Program-made: the position numbers and the translations under genes
Assembly (NCBI RefSeq): GCF_013328815.1
Contig: NZ_JABUHN010000015.1
Span: 1 to 64,000 of the forward strand
Source of the DNA: Tabrizicola fusiformis
Lineage (GTDB): Bacteria > Pseudomonadota > Alphaproteobacteria > Rhodobacterales > Rhodobacteraceae
Length of the DNA stretch: 64,000 nucleotides
Reading direction: 5' to 3'
The notes under the pieces: generated by a model
What the model saw: the letters and a program-made list of their open reading frames with translations, nothing else
Database searches by the model: none
What the model was told of the DNA's origin: nothing
Shown: one piece after another, positions 63,889 through 64,000 of the stretch
Position numbering within the stretch: position 1 is the first letter of the stretch
How the letters are laid out: every line of letters begins with the position of its first letter

Positions 63889-64000
63889 ATGTCTGACCTT
63901 GCCCGCATCCGCCGGTTCAACCGCGCCGTCACCCGGGAGACCGGCGCGATGGAGGAATCCTTTCTGGGCCGGGGGCGGCCCTTGGGTGCGGCGCGGGTGT
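63889..64000 (+). CDS. MarR-type (possibly MarR-GNAT) regulator, truncated by the window edge
   Basis: Only the first 37 residues are visible, starting MSDLARIRRFNRAVTRETGA and continuing to LGRGRPLGAARV. This matches the N-terminus of MarR regulators that are fused to a GNAT domain in alphaproteobacteria (SFLGRGRPLGAARV is typical). An ATG three bases earlier is also possible. A palindromic operator candidate lies upstream. The rest is outside the window. Confidence 0.6.
   Translation, partial: MSDLARIRRFNRAVTRETGAMEESFLGRGRPLGAARV

Overview
The window is high-GC alphaproteobacterial DNA, most probably from the Rhodobacter/Paracoccus group of Rhodobacterales. The evidence is the separate F1 operon atpHAGDC, a class I lysyl-tRNA synthetase, an NDUFS4-like complex I accessory protein, DUF2125 and DUF4864 proteins, and an alphaproteobacterial-type SOS box (GAAC-N7-GAAT) before uvrB. 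Genes are dense, often overlap by ATGA, and about sixty-five protein genes can be supported. I could not run searches, so family names come from recognised motifs and remembered homologues.

Left edge (1-1.9 kb): the end of an integrated element. It holds a small HTH protein, a tyrosine recombinase, and the 5' half of a tRNA-Arg(UCU) gene that stops at the anticodon loop. The rest of the element lies outside the window to the left.

1.9-31 kb: mostly housekeeping genes. These include uvrB, lepA, clpA, gloB, atpHAGDC with a strong terminator, prs, ltaE-like, ribF and small hypothetical, lipoprotein and GNAT genes. A MaoC/PhaJ-like hydratase is preceded by a PhaR-type TGCA operator.

31-42.5 kb: a quaternary-amine catabolic locus. 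A CdhR-like GlxA/AraC regulator diverges from a BKACE enzyme, an L-carnitine dehydrogenase-thioesterase fusion, an acyl-CoA dehydrogenase, an ADP-forming acyl-CoA ligase, a CaiD-like hydratase and a GMC oxidoreductase. Choline-sulfatase betC and its LysR regulator follow. Together these could convert gamma-butyrobetaine or crotonobetaine, carnitine and choline-O-sulfate toward glycine betaine.

42.5-52.3 kb: a second catabolic locus of unknown substrate, with a CocE/NonD hydrolase, a peptide-type ABC transporter with fused ATPases, an alkaline-phosphatase-superfamily hydrolase, a class II aldolase-like protein and an HSL-type esterase.

52.3-64 kb: housekeeping again: cspA, dnaX-ybaB-recR, mog, lysS, dacB, nadD, and a truncated MarR-like gene at the right edge.

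The most unusual signal is a set of short dispersed repeats. One family is REP-like: different palindromes that all carry a GTAG foot. The second has a TTTCATCTTGGCC-AAATATCCC (or ATTTGCACCTT-AAATACTCCC) core next to a GC-rich block. It occurs singly, as long inverted pairs (one MITE-like), and once in frame inside the CocE hydrolase gene.
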